Source: Flavobacterium magnum (GTDB lineage: Bacteria; Bacteroidota; Bacteroidia; Flavobacteriales; Flavobacteriaceae). Taken from it: a stretch of 64,000 nucleotides of DNA. The translations under genes and the position numbers were made by a program. Where the stretch lies: the NCBI RefSeq assembly GCF_003055625.1, contig NZ_CP028811.1:1240001-1304000 (forward strand). The letters are read 5' to 3'. A model generated the notes under the pieces. That model had not been told where the DNA came from, did not search any database, and saw nothing but the letters and a program-made list of their open reading frames with translations. This document shows positions 18,381 through 27,800 of this stretch, in pieces; position 1 is the stretch's first letter; every line of letters starts with the position of its first letter.

Positions 18381-18617
18381 ATGGAAAATAGCAAGGAATA
18401 TTCTAATGCGGAATTGACCATCGTCTGGAAACCCGGAATCTGTATCCATTCGGGTATTTGCGCGCGCGGATTGCCAAATGTCTTCAAACCCAGGGAAAAG
18501 CCATGGATTGATCAGCATGGTGCCTCATCACAGGAAATTATGGCTCGCATTGACCTCTGCCCTTCAAAGGCATTATCCTACTACACCCACAACGAAAAAC
18601 CCCAAACCAATGGATGA
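18381..18617 (+). CDS. YjdI-like divergent 4Fe-4S mono-cluster protein
   Basis: This 78-residue protein has the Fer4_19 layout: WKPGICIHSGICARGLP near the N-terminus and IDLCPSKAL near the C-terminus. The cysteines in CIHSGIC plus the later CP can ligate one cluster. The ATG at 18381 was chosen because upstream in-frame codons overlap the coxA terminator. It overlaps the next gene, a small GNAT protein, by 8 bases. The same pair (yjdI-yjdJ) exists in E. coli; its function is not established. Confidence 0.82.
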   Translation: MENSKEYSNAELTIVWKPGICIHSGICARGLPNVFKPREKPWIDQHGASSQEIMARIDLCPSKALSYYTHNEKPQTNG

Positions 18618-18900
18618 CTTTAGCATCAACGAAGACAAAAAGCGATTCGAACTCAAAGTAGACGGGCACATCGCATTTATCGAATTCATTCTGACCAATG
18701 ACAATACCATGTTCCTCACGCACACGGAAGTCCCGTCTGCACTCGAGGGCAAGGGCGTCGGCAGTCGCATCGTCGAAAAAGCATTGCAACACCTCGCCGA
18801 CCACAATTACAAGCTCGCGCCGCTGTGTCCGTTCGTCGCAAAATACCTGACCCGACATACAGACTGGAAGTCCATATTGGCGCCGGGTTACAACGTCTGA
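18610..18900 (+). CDS. YjdJ-like GNAT-fold N-acetyltransferase
   Basis: This 96-residue protein is a minimal GNAT fold. Beta strands around FELKVDGHIAFIEF lead to the acetyl-CoA pyrophosphate-binding loop EGKGVGSRIVEKAL, then LCPFVAKYLTRHTDW, a motif common to the small YjdJ/GTLF3-type family. The start ATG at 18610 lies inside the last codons of the Fer4_19 gene (8-base overlap), so the two are translationally coupled. The substrate is unknown. Confidence 0.85.
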   Translation: MDDFSINEDKKRFELKVDGHIAFIEFILTNDNTMFLTHTEVPSALEGKGVGSRIVEKALQHLADHNYKLAPLCPFVAKYLTRHTDWKSILAPGYNV

Positions 18901-18930
18901 TTTAAATCCATCACCGTTTCGGTTAATAAC

Positions 18931-18938
18931 TATATTTG
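18931..18938 (+). promoter_or_regulatory. -7 box of ruvB, nearly leaderless
   Basis: TATATTTG ends only 4 bases before the ruvB ATG at 18943, so the transcript would begin at or next to the start codon. No TTG is seen at the ideal -33 distance. Confidence 0.5.
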
Positions 18939-18942
18939 CGGC

Positions 18943-19965
18943 ATGAACGAGAACCTGAATCCGACCAATAAGCACTTCAATAACGACGAGCTCGATCTTG
19001 AAAAGAAGTTGCGCCCACTGGCCTTTGACGATTTCGCCGGCCAGGATCAGGTGCTCGACAATCTCAAGGTTTTTGTGGAAGCGGCCAACCTGCGTTCCGA
19101 AGCCCTCGACCATACGTTATTCCACGGCCCGCCCGGATTGGGAAAAACCACTTTGGCAAACATCCTGGCCAACGAATTGGGGGTCGCGATTAAGATTACT
19201 TCGGGGCCGGTGCTGGACAAACCCGGTGATCTGGCCGGTTTGCTGACCAACCTTGAAGAACGTGATGTGCTGTTCATAGACGAGATACACCGCCTGAGCC
19301 CGATAGTCGAAGAATACCTGTACTCGGCCATGGAAGATTTCAAGATCGATATCATGATCGAATCCGGCCCGAATGCCAGAAGCGTACAAATCGGGCTGAA
19401 TCCATTTACACTCGTCGGTGCGACGACACGTTCCGGTTTGTTGACTGCGCCGATGCGTGCGCGTTTCGGGATCCAAAGCCGCCTGCAGTACTACACCACA
19501 GAATTACTTACGACTATTGTCCAGCGCAGCTCGGCGATTCTCAAAATGCCGATAACAATGGAAGCCGCCATCGAGATTGCGGGACGAAGCCGCGGTACGC
19601 CACGTATCGCCAATGCGTTGCTGCGTCGCGTCCGTGATTTTGCCCAGATCAAAGGCAACGGGAAAATAGACATTGAGATCGCGCGCTATTCGCTTAAGGC
19701 CTTACACGTCGATGCGCACGGCCTCGATGAAATGGACAATAAGATCCTCAATACCATCATTGACAAGTTCAAGGGCGGGCCGGTCGGCCTTTCGACACTC
19801 GCCACAGCAGTTTCCGAAAGCAGTGAGACCATCGAAGAGGTCTATGAGCCATTCCTGATCCAGGAAGGTTTTATCATGCGCACACCCCGCGGGCGCGAAG
19901 TGACCGAGAAGGCTTATAAACATTTGGGGAAGGTAAAAACCGGCATACAGGGCGGTTTGTTTTAG
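18943..19965 (+). CDS. ruvB: Holliday junction branch migration helicase RuvB
   Basis: RuvB is the hexameric AAA+ motor that, with RuvA, drives branch migration of Holliday junctions. The 340-residue product has Walker A GPPGLGKT (62-69), Walker B LFIDEIHR near 108-115, sensor 1 VGATTRSG, and the C-terminal winged-helix domain ([25 protein letters not shown]). Length is normal. ruvA is not adjacent but about 4.3 kb downstream. A -7 box lies almost on the start codon. Confidence 0.97.
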   Translation: MNENLNPTNKHFNNDELDLEKKLRPLAFDDFAGQDQVLDNLKVFVEAANLRSEALDHTLFHGPPGLGKTTLANILANELGVAIKITSGPVLDKPGDLAGLLTNLEERDVLFIDEIHRLSPIVEEYLYSAMEDFKIDIMIESGPNARSVQIGLNPFTLVGATTRSGLLTAPMRARFGIQSRLQYYTTELLTTIVQRSSAILKMPITMEAAIEIAGRSRGTPRIANALLRRVRDFAQIKGNGKIDIEIARYSLKALHVDAHGLDEMDNKILNTIIDKFKGGPVGLSTLATAVSESSETIEEVYEPFLIQEGFIMRTPRGREVTEKAYKHLGKVKTGIQGGLF

Positions 19966-20049
19966 GGCGTTGCCTCCGGCCGGGCTGTCCGCTGTATCTT
20001 TTCCTCACCCTGCGGGTTCGAAAAAGGATGCCGCTGCCATCCCTAACGC
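19966..20049 (-). repeat. Dispersed hairpin repeat, copy A (inverted)
   Basis: Read on the minus strand, this has the family core GGATGGCAGCGGCATCC, TTTT, a variable hairpin (ACCC-gca-GGGT), AAAA, then GATACAGCGGACAGCC. The ends GCGTT and AACGC are inverted. It fills the gap between ruvB and queG. See the copies at 35989, 48469 and 59860. Confidence 0.8.
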
Positions 20050-20076
20050 AAATCCCGGTCCAATGGAAGCTTTCCG

Positions 20077-20084
20077 TATCTTTG
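20077..20084 (+). promoter_or_regulatory. -7 box of queG, nearly leaderless
   Basis: TATCTTTG ends 7 bases before the queG ATG at 20092, predicting a leader of only a few bases. No good -33 TTG is seen. Confidence 0.45.
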
Positions 20085-20091
20085 CGGCAGC

Positions 20092-21021
20092 ATGATTGAA
20101 AATAAATCCAGATATGCCGAGTTTATCAAGTCCGAAGCCAGGCGCCTTGGCTTCCTGTCCTGCGGCATTTCCAAGGCGGGTTTTTTAGAGCAGGAAGCGC
20201 CAAGGCTCGAGACGTGGCTCAACAACCAACACCATGGACGGATGGCGTATATGGAAAACCATTTCGATAAACGCCTTGACCCGACCAGGCTCGTCGAAGG
20301 GTCTAAAAGTGTTGTCTCACTGCTGTTGAATTATTATCCGTCAGAAAGCCAGGCAGCCGATTCCTATAAGATTTCAAAATACGCCTATGGTCAGGATTAT
20401 CATTTTGTAATCAAAGAAAAGCTTAAGGAGTTGCTTCATGCGATCCAGACTGAAATCGGGGAAGTCGGCGGACGGGCATTCGTCGATTCAGCACCCGTGC
20501 TTGACAAAGCCTGGGCCGCTAAAAGCGGGCTGGGATGGATCGGCAAAAACGCCAATTTGCTGACCAGGCAGACCGGCTCGTTCTACTTCATCGCGGAACT
20601 GATCCTTGACTTAGAGCTCGAGTACGATCACGCCGTTACCGACCATTGTGGCTCCTGTACCGCATGCATCGACGCCTGCCCAACGGATGCCATCGTAGCG
20701 CCCTACGTGGTCGATGGCAGCAAATGCATCTCCTATTTTACGATTGAACTCAAAGACAACCTTCCCGCCGAAATGAAGGGACGGTTTGACGATTGGGCCT
20801 TCGGGTGTGATGTATGCCAGGATGTGTGCCCCTGGAACCGGTTCTCGAAGGCGCATCAGGAGCCTTTGTTCAATCCGCACCCCGACCTGTTGTCGATGTC
20901 GAAAAAAGATTGGCAGGAAATCACCGAGGACACTTTCCGGAAAGTATTCAAGGATTCGGCTGTAAATCGCACAAAGTTTGAAGGCTTGAAACGCAATATC
21001 GATTTCCTGCAACCGGAATAA
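20092..21021 (+). CDS. queG: Epoxyqueuosine reductase QueG
   Basis: QueG makes the last step of queuosine synthesis, reducing epoxyqueuosine to queuosine in tRNA with a cobalamin cofactor and two 4Fe-4S clusters. The 309-residue protein has the cobalamin-binding N-terminal part ([19 protein letters not shown] and GWIGKN), then [17 protein letters not shown] and [12 protein letters not shown] for the clusters. It is shorter than the roughly 380-residue enzymes because it lacks the C-terminal HEAT-like extension, which is common in Bacteroidetes. Confidence 0.95.
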   Translation: MIENKSRYAEFIKSEARRLGFLSCGISKAGFLEQEAPRLETWLNNQHHGRMAYMENHFDKRLDPTRLVEGSKSVVSLLLNYYPSESQAADSYKISKYAYGQDYHFVIKEKLKELLHAIQTEIGEVGGRAFVDSAPVLDKAWAAKSGLGWIGKNANLLTRQTGSFYFIAELILDLELEYDHAVTDHCGSCTACIDACPTDAIVAPYVVDGSKCISYFTIELKDNLPAEMKGRFDDWAFGCDVCQDVCPWNRFSKAHQEPLFNPHPDLLSMSKKDWQEITEDTFRKVFKDSAVNRTKFEGLKRNIDFLQPE

Positions 21022-21061
21022 GTATCTTAGATAGTCCGGACGTGCTGCACCGCAGTGCGAA

Positions 21062-21661
21062 TCAAAGCCGCCATTTTGCATAGCGCTTCCACTGTTTTAC
21101 CGCGTAGTCCCGTATCGTCCGCGGGGCAGTTTTAAAAGCGGCATCCAATTCGTATTCGCCGCCTGTCACCTGTTCGCCCATAATCAGTTTTTCCTCCCCC
21201 CGCATCGCATATTTCTGTGTGCATTCATACATGATGATTTTCATGGCACGCGGACTCACATCACCGCGGCAGGCCATTTTATAAACCAGCCATACTTCAC
21301 TGACGCCATCAGCGTCAAGGTCGGTGATGGCTATGGCGCTGCCCGTAAACGAGGCCTCGACGTCGACCGGACAATCTTTTTCGCCGTCATAAACCGTCCA
21401 GTCAGGCTGCATAGCACCGTTGATAAAATGGTACGCGAACAGTTCGGCATTTTTGTGCGCTCCCGATTCGTAAATCCCCGTTTCAGTGAGGAACAGCGCG
21501 TTGTCCCCATGGGCATCCGTCCATTGCAGGCCCTTAAAGAATTGTCCTGAGAAATGAAAACCTTTTGGAAGGTCTTTCTGCCAAAGCGTCTTTGTCGGAA
21601 TGCCCACCTGCCCAAATGCAAAGCAACCAAGGAGCAGGAGCAACAGGTATCGGCTTTTCAT
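21062..21661 (-). CDS. Secreted protein, M949_RS01915-like family
   Basis: This 199-residue protein starts with a clear signal peptide (MKSRYLLLLLLGCFAFGQ). The mature part has a VYDGEKDCPVDVEASF segment and an FG-GAP/EF-like repeat, ITDLDADGVSEVWLVYK, then GDVSPRAMKIIMYE and YAMRGEEK. This resembles a family I recall from flavobacteria, named after a Riemerella locus linked to surface polysaccharide; the molecular role is unknown and the name is from memory. The ATG at 21661 was preferred over an earlier in-frame codon because it starts the signal peptide. It is convergent with queG. Confidence 0.65.
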   Translation of the reverse strand: MKSRYLLLLLLGCFAFGQVGIPTKTLWQKDLPKGFHFSGQFFKGLQWTDAHGDNALFLTETGIYESGAHKNAELFAYHFINGAMQPDWTVYDGEKDCPVDVEASFTGSAIAITDLDADGVSEVWLVYKMACRGDVSPRAMKIIMYECTQKYAMRGEEKLIMGEQVTGGEYELDAAFKTAPRTIRDYAVKQWKRYAKWRL

Positions 21662-21820
21662 GGTTTCCTTTTTTCCAAAGTTACTCAGCCGTCCGTTAAA
21701 AAAAGTCAGGTTCACAAAATATTATGATTGTGAAAGCGTGTCAGGAAATGTGCAACCAACCGGTCAATGTGTCGCGAGGCGCATCGGTAAAAAAACTTTC
21801 CATATTCCGACCCTAAAGCC

Positions 21821-21828
21821 TACCTTTG
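21821..21828 (+). promoter_or_regulatory. -7 box of maeB
   Basis: TACCTTTG matches TAnnTTTG 24 bases before the maeB ATG at 21853. A -33 TTG is missing; TTTCC near 21797 is the nearest. Confidence 0.5.
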
Positions 21829-21852
21829 TGAGTCGGAAAAAAATCATACCCA

Positions 21853-24144
21853 ATGAACAAATACAGCAAACGCCGCGAAGCCCTGTTATACCACGCGAAA
21901 CCCAAGCCGGGAAAAATCCAGGTGGTTCCCACTAAAAAATATGCCACGCAGCGCGACCTCTCTCTGGCCTATTCGCCGGGCGTTGCAGAGCCATGCCTTG
22001 AGATTGCCAAAGATGTCAACAATGTGTACAAATACACTGCGAAAGGCAACCTTGTTGCGGTAATTTCCAATGGTACGGCGGTGCTTGGGCTGGGCGATAT
22101 CGGGCCTGAGGCGTCCAAGCCGGTTATGGAAGGTAAAGCGCTGCTGTTTAAGATTTTTGCCGATATCGATGTGTTTGATATTGAAGTGGGCACGAAAGAC
22201 ATCGATGCGTTTATTGAAACCGTCAAGAACATCGCTCCGACCTTCGGGGGAATTAACCTTGAGGATATCAAGGCACCGGAGTCGTTCGAAATCGAAAGGC
22301 GGCTTGTGGAAGAACTGCAGATTCCAGTCATGCACGACGACCAGCACGGCACGGCGATTATCTCGTCGGCGGCACTGCTCAATGCGCTGGAACTCGCCAA
22401 AAAGAAGGTCGACAAAATAAAAATCGTGGTGTCAGGTGCAGGATCTGCGGCGCTGGCCTGCGCTAATTTATATGTGTTGTTGGGTGTCAGGCCTGACAAC
22501 ATCATTATGTTTGATGTCAATGGGGTATTATCCTCGGAACGCACGGATTTGTCACCATTACAGCAAAGATATGCTAAGGGCAAACCCGGAACAGACCTCA
22601 AATCGGCATTGAAGGGTGCCGACGTGTTCCTCGGACTTTCAGCCGGGAACATCCTTTCGCCTGACATGCTGATGGGCATGGCCAAAAATCCTATTGTCTT
22701 TGCGATGGCCAACCCGATACCTGAAATCGACTACGACCTGGCAATCGCCACACGTAAAGACATCATCATGGCCACAGGACGATCTGATCATCCGAACCAG
22801 GTCAATAACGTGCTGGGCTTTCCATACATTTTCCGGGGCGCGCTCGACGTGCGTGCTACGAAGATCAATGAGGAAATGAAAATGGCCGCCGTACGCGCGT
22901 TAGCGGCATTGGCAAAAGAGCCGGTGCCCGAACAGGTGAACATCGCTTATGGTGAGACCAAGCTGAATTTTGGCCGGGATTATATCATTCCGAAACCTTT
23001 CGACCCCAGGCTGATTGCCAAGGTGGCGCCTGCCGTGGCCCGCGCTGCGATGGATTCCGGAGTGGCTTTACACCCGATAGACGATTGGGCAGAATACGAA
23101 GATGAGCTGCTGGCCCGATTGGGTTCTGACAATAAGATGGTGCGCCTGCTCATCAACCGCGCCAGGATGGATCCCAAACGCATCGTGTTTGCCGAAGCGG
23201 ACCACCTTGACGTGCTCAAGGCAGCACAGATTGTGATGGAAGAACGCATCGGTTACCCGATACTCCTCGGTAACAAGGACGTAATCCTTAGCCTCAAAGA
23301 GGAGTTGGGCTTTGATGCCGATGTACCGATTTACGACCCTAAAACTAAGAAAGAAGACGAGCGCAGACTGCGTTACGCGGAAATCTTCTGGAAGTCGCGC
23401 CAACGCCGCGGTATACAGCTGCTCGACGCCCAGAAATGGATGCGCGAGCGCAATTATTTTGCCGCAATGATGGTTAATGAAGGCGATGCCGACGCGCTCG
23501 TGACGGGTTATTCACGCAGTTATCCGTCAGTAATCAAACCCATGATGCAGCTCATCGATAAGGCACCCGGTATTTCGCTTTTTGCCACAACCAATATGAT
23601 GATGACCAACCGTGGCCCGATGTTCCTGTCGGATACGGCAATCAACACCGATCCATCAGCGGATGATCTGGCCAAGATTGCGCTGATGACGGCCAAAACG
23701 GTACGTATGTTTGGCATGGAACCCGTCATAGCGATGATTTCGTATTCTAACTTCGGATCATCGGCGACGCCCAGTGCAGCCAAGGTGAACGAAGCGGTAT
23801 CGTACCTGCATAAGTATTATCCGGACCTGATCGTGGACGGCGAAATCCAGACTGATTTTGCGCTCAACGACGAAATGCTGCGCAAGAAATTCCCTTTTTC
23901 AAAACTGGCGGGAAAAAAAGTCAACACCCTGATATTCCCTAATCTTGAATCGGCAAACATCACCTACAAGTTGCTCAAGGAACTTTATAATGTCGATTCC
24001 GTTGGACCCATTATGCTCGGAATGGACAAGCCCGTGCACATCTTCCAGATCAGCGCCAGCGTCGAGGAAATGGTTAATATGGCTGCTGTTGCCGTTGTCG
24101 ACGCACAGGAGAAGGAGAAGCGGCATAAAATAACGAAAATGTAG
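21853..24144 (+). CDS. maeB: NADP-dependent malic enzyme (MaeB type)
   Basis: This enzyme oxidatively decarboxylates malate to pyruvate, making NADPH. The 763-residue protein is the MaeB two-domain type. Residues about 1-420 are the malic enzyme part (SLAYSPGVAEPCLEIAKD, VMHDDQHGTAIISSAALLNAL, the VSGAGSAALACANL nucleotide-binding loop). Residues about 430-763 resemble phosphotransacetylase (RIVFAEADHLDVLKAAQI, SYSNFGSS). In this family the second domain lacks PTA activity and is regulatory. The gene stands alone with its own -7 box. Confidence 0.95.
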   Translation: MNKYSKRREALLYHAKPKPGKIQVVPTKKYATQRDLSLAYSPGVAEPCLEIAKDVNNVYKYTAKGNLVAVISNGTAVLGLGDIGPEASKPVMEGKALLFKIFADIDVFDIEVGTKDIDAFIETVKNIAPTFGGINLEDIKAPESFEIERRLVEELQIPVMHDDQHGTAIISSAALLNALELAKKKVDKIKIVVSGAGSAALACANLYVLLGVRPDNIIMFDVNGVLSSERTDLSPLQQRYAKGKPGTDLKSALKGADVFLGLSAGNILSPDMLMGMAKNPIVFAMANPIPEIDYDLAIATRKDIIMATGRSDHPNQVNNVLGFPYIFRGALDVRATKINEEMKMAAVRALAALAKEPVPEQVNIAYGETKLNFGRDYIIPKPFDPRLIAKVAPAVARAAMDSGVALHPIDDWAEYEDELLARLGSDNKMVRLLINRARMDPKRIVFAEADHLDVLKAAQIVMEERIGYPILLGNKDVILSLKEELGFDADVPIYDPKTKKEDERRLRYAEIFWKSRQRRGIQLLDAQKWMRERNYFAAMMVNEGDADALVTGYSRSYPSVIKPMMQLIDKAPGISLFATTNMMMTNRGPMFLSDTAINTDPSADDLAKIALMTAKTVRMFGMEPVIAMISYSNFGSSATPSAAKVNEAVSYLHKYYPDLIVDGEIQTDFALNDEMLRKKFPFSKLAGKKVNTLIFPNLESANITYKLLKELYNVDSVGPIMLGMDKPVHIFQISASVEEMVNMAAVAVVDAQEKEKRHKITKM

Positions 24145-24205
24145 ATTTTAAAACCGAAATGATACGGGAAAAACATTCTGTTTCCGCTTAGTAAAAGATT
24201 TTTGT

Positions 24206-24213
24206 TACTTTTG
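24206..24213 (+). promoter_or_regulatory. -7 box of ruvA
   Basis: TACTTTTG lies 17 bases before the ruvA ATG and matches TAnnTTTG. No clear -33 TTG is present. Confidence 0.45.
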
Positions 24214-24229
24214 GGCATTACTTAGCCAA

Positions 24230-24811
24230 ATGATCGCACACTTACAAGGGAAATTGATAGAGAAAACGCCAACCGAGGTGGTCATTGACTGTGGCGGCGT
24301 AGGCTACCATGTCAACATTTCCCTGCACACCTATTCGCTGCTGCCCCAAACTGAAAACATAAGGCTTTATACGCATCTCCAGATTAAGGAGGATGCGCAT
24401 ACGCTGTTTGGGTTTGTGCAGAAATCTGAGCGCGAGATATTCCGGATGCTCCTGTCTGTCTCAGGTATTGGCGCAGGCATCGCGAGGACCATGTTGTCGT
24501 CGCTCGAGCCAAAGCAGATCGTTCAGGCCATCGCTTCCGGAGATGTGGCGACGATACAGGCCGTTAAGGGCATCGGTACCAAGACCGCGCAGCGCGCCAT
24601 CCTTGACCTGAAAGACAAGGTGTTAAAGTTGTACGATTTGGAGGAAGTTTCGATTTCGCAAAGCAATACAAATAAAGAAGAGGCGTTATCTGCTTTGGAA
24701 GTTTTAGGATTTAACAAAAAATTGGCTGAAAAAGCCGTTGAGAAAATCGTTCGCGAACAGCCTGAGGCCACTTCGGAATCGATTATAAAACAAGCTTTAA
24801 AAAATTTATAA
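24230..24811 (+). CDS. ruvA: Holliday junction DNA-binding protein RuvA
   Basis: RuvA binds the four-way junction and loads RuvB. The 193-residue protein has the N-terminal OB fold (MIAHLQGKLIEKTPTEVVID), two helix-hairpin-helix motifs (LLSVSGIGAGIARTML and IQAVKGIGTKTAQRAIL), and the C-terminal RuvB-contacting domain (ALSALEVLGFNKKLAEKAVEKI). Length is normal. The stop is 5 bases before the first candidate start of sprA, so the two are probably co-transcribed, an arrangement I recall in other flavobacteria. Confidence 0.96.
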   Translation: MIAHLQGKLIEKTPTEVVIDCGGVGYHVNISLHTYSLLPQTENIRLYTHLQIKEDAHTLFGFVQKSEREIFRMLLSVSGIGAGIARTMLSSLEPKQIVQAIASGDVATIQAVKGIGTKTAQRAILDLKDKVLKLYDLEEVSISQSNTNKEEALSALEVLGFNKKLAEKAVEKIVREQPEATSESIIKQALKNL

Positions 24812-24815
24812 GTAC

Positions 24816-27800
24816 TTGAGAACATTATACATTAAAGGCACTGATGCCCTGTTGAAAATCAGTATTTTCCTGCTGGTTTTATTGGCAGCACCGGGACTTC
24901 AGGCACAGGTGGACGACGAGGACAATGAACAGCCGAAAGATACTGTAGGGTACAATCCGGGAAGGATTGAGCTGGACAATCCGCCGAGCGTGGTGTCATC
25001 TTACACTTATGACCCAGTCACCGACCGCTATATTTACACCAATAATGTCGGTACTTTTAATGTAACCTACCCGATTATCCTCACACCAAAAGAGTATGAA
25101 GCCCTGGTGATGAAGGAAGCAATGCACAAATATTTTAAGGAAAAAGCAGAGGCCATCGACGGTAAAAAGCCGGGGAGCGAAGAGGCCAAAAAAGACCTGC
25201 TGCCCAAATATTACGTCAACAACAGTTTTTTCGAAACCATTTTCGGAGGCAATACAATCGACGTAAAACCCACCGGTTCTGTGGAGATGGATTTGGGCGT
25301 CAGGTATACCAAACAGGACAATCCGGCATTTTCACCCCGAAACCGCTCGTCGATCACGTTTGATTTTGACCAGAGGATCAGCATGGCGCTGCAGGGAAAA
25401 GTCGGGACAAGGTTGAATGTAAACGCGAATTACGATACGCAATCCACTTTTGCGTTTCAAAACCTGATCAAGCTCGAATACGCCCCAACCGAAGACGACA
25501 TTTTACAGAAGATTGAGGTTGGTAACGTCAGCATGCCTTTAAACAGCACCTTGATTAAGGGAGCGCAGAGCCTTTTCGGGGTCAAAGCACAGTTCCAATT
25601 TGGGAAAACGACGATTACAGGAGTCTATTCAGAACAGAAATCACAAACCAAGGCCGTTGTCGCGCAAGGCGGTGGGACAATACAGGATTTCGATCTGTTC
25701 GCGCTCGACTATGACTCGGACCGACACTTTTTCCTGTCACAGTTTTTCAGGAATGAATATGATGCTGCCCTCAGGACATACCCGAATATCGACAGCCGGG
25801 TGCAGATTACACGGATAGAGGTATGGGTAACTAACAAGCAGAACAGGATCACGACGCAGGACAACAACCTTCGGAATATTGTGGCGCTTCAGGATTTGGG
25901 TGAATCGCAGATTCCCAATAAGCTCGACGCCGAAATCGTAAACCTGAACAACCCCACAGGCTTTTTCAACGTGCCGGCCAATACGCCTACGAACAACGCC
26001 AACAATAAATTCGACCCGGAAGCCATCGGCACGACGAACGGCTACCTGAACGGCAACATAAGGGAAATCTCAACCACCAATGACGGCGCTTTCACGTTTC
26101 CGACAGGATCCGGTATTGACGTGTCAGAAGGGCAGGACTATGTGAAACTTGAAAACGCACGGAAGCTGACAGCGACAGAATTCACCTTCCACCCGCAGCT
26201 GGGTTATATTTCGCTTCAGCAGCGCCTCGCGAATGACGAAGTTCTGGCGGTGGCTTACCAGTATACCATCGGGGATGAAGTATACCAGGTCGGAGAATTC
26301 GGTAACGGTGGGGTGGAATCGACCATCGTAAACGGAACGCTTCCCCAGAACCAGACCATCATCACACAAAGCCTCATCCTGAAACTGCTGAAAAGCAACC
26401 TGACAACGGTGGAAAGGGAAGTGGCCACACCCTCGGGCCCGGTGAGGTTCAGTACCCCAATCTGGAACCTGATGATGAAAAACATTTACCAGGTGGCACC
26501 AGGAGGGCAACTCGAACAGGAAGATTTCAGGTTCAACATTTTATATACTGATCCTTCGCCACTGAATTACATTACGCCCGCAGGCACGACCACCTTACCT
26601 GCTGATGTGGCCAATACTCCGCTTCTGAAGGTGTTCCGTGTAGACAGGCTGAATGCCACCAACGATCCACAGCGCAACACTGACGGTACTTTTGGTGACG
26701 GTTTCTTCGATTTTATCCCGGGAATTACAGTCGATTCCCAGAACGGACGCATCGTCTTTACCACCGTAGAGCCTTTTGGGGAATACCTCTTTAATAAACT
26801 CCGCACAAGCCCTACAGAAGATTATAACGGGGATCCGAACATCATTACCGAATACAACGCGAACCAGGCCAAATACGTGTTCAAGACGATGTATCGCAGC
26901 ACGCAGGCCAAAGCGTTACAGGAAAGCGAAAAGAACAAATTTGAACTCCGCGGTAAATACAAATCCACGGCGGGTGATGGTATCGCCATCGGTGCGTACA
27001 ATGTGCCACGAGGCTCTGTAGTCGTCACCGCTGGTGGAAGGGTGCTGCAGGAAGGATTGGATTATTCTGTGAATTACCAGCTGGGCCGTGTGATTATTCT
27101 CGACCCTTCCCTGGCCAGTTCGAATGTACCGATCAATATTTCGGTAGAAAACAATTCTGTTTTTGGCCAGCAGACCCGCCGGTTTGTCGGGATTAACGTG
27201 GAGCATAAGTTTTCAGACAAGTTTGTATTGGGTGCCACTTACCTGAAAATGACTGAAAGGCCGTTTACGACCAAATCCAATTACGGGCAGGAATCGGTAA
27301 ACAACACAATTTTTGGCCTGAATGGAAATTTCTCCACGGAAGTGCCGTTCCTGACAAGGCTCGTGAATAAATTACCCAATATTGATACCGATGTGCCTTC
27401 GAACATCTCCTTCCGCGGGGAAGTGGCGTGGCTCAAACCCAATGCGCCAAAGGCCGACCGATTTGAAGGGGAATCAACCATTTATGTCGATGATTTTGAA
27501 GGATCGCAGACAGCCATCGACGTGAAATCACCGCTGGCATGGTCGCTTTCTTCGGTTCCCGTGAAAGAGAATCAGGCCAGCAATCCCGTTTTCGACGGCA
27601 CGCCTGGCGACGTCCTCTCATACGGATACAAACGGGCGAAATTGTCCTGGTACACCATCGACCCGGTGTTTTACACCAGCGACAGGCCGGGCGGCATTTC
27701 AGATGACGATATGGCGCTGAATAAGACCAGGCGTGTGTACATCCAGGAGCTTTTCAATCAGGATATTGCCGACGGGCAGCAGAATGTCCTCAACACATTG

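Noticed and set aside
21022..21061. Possible fifth copy of the hairpin repeat between queG and the secreted protein gene
   Set aside because: It contains ACCGCAGTGCG, resembling the middle of the 59860 copy, but lacks both conserved arms.
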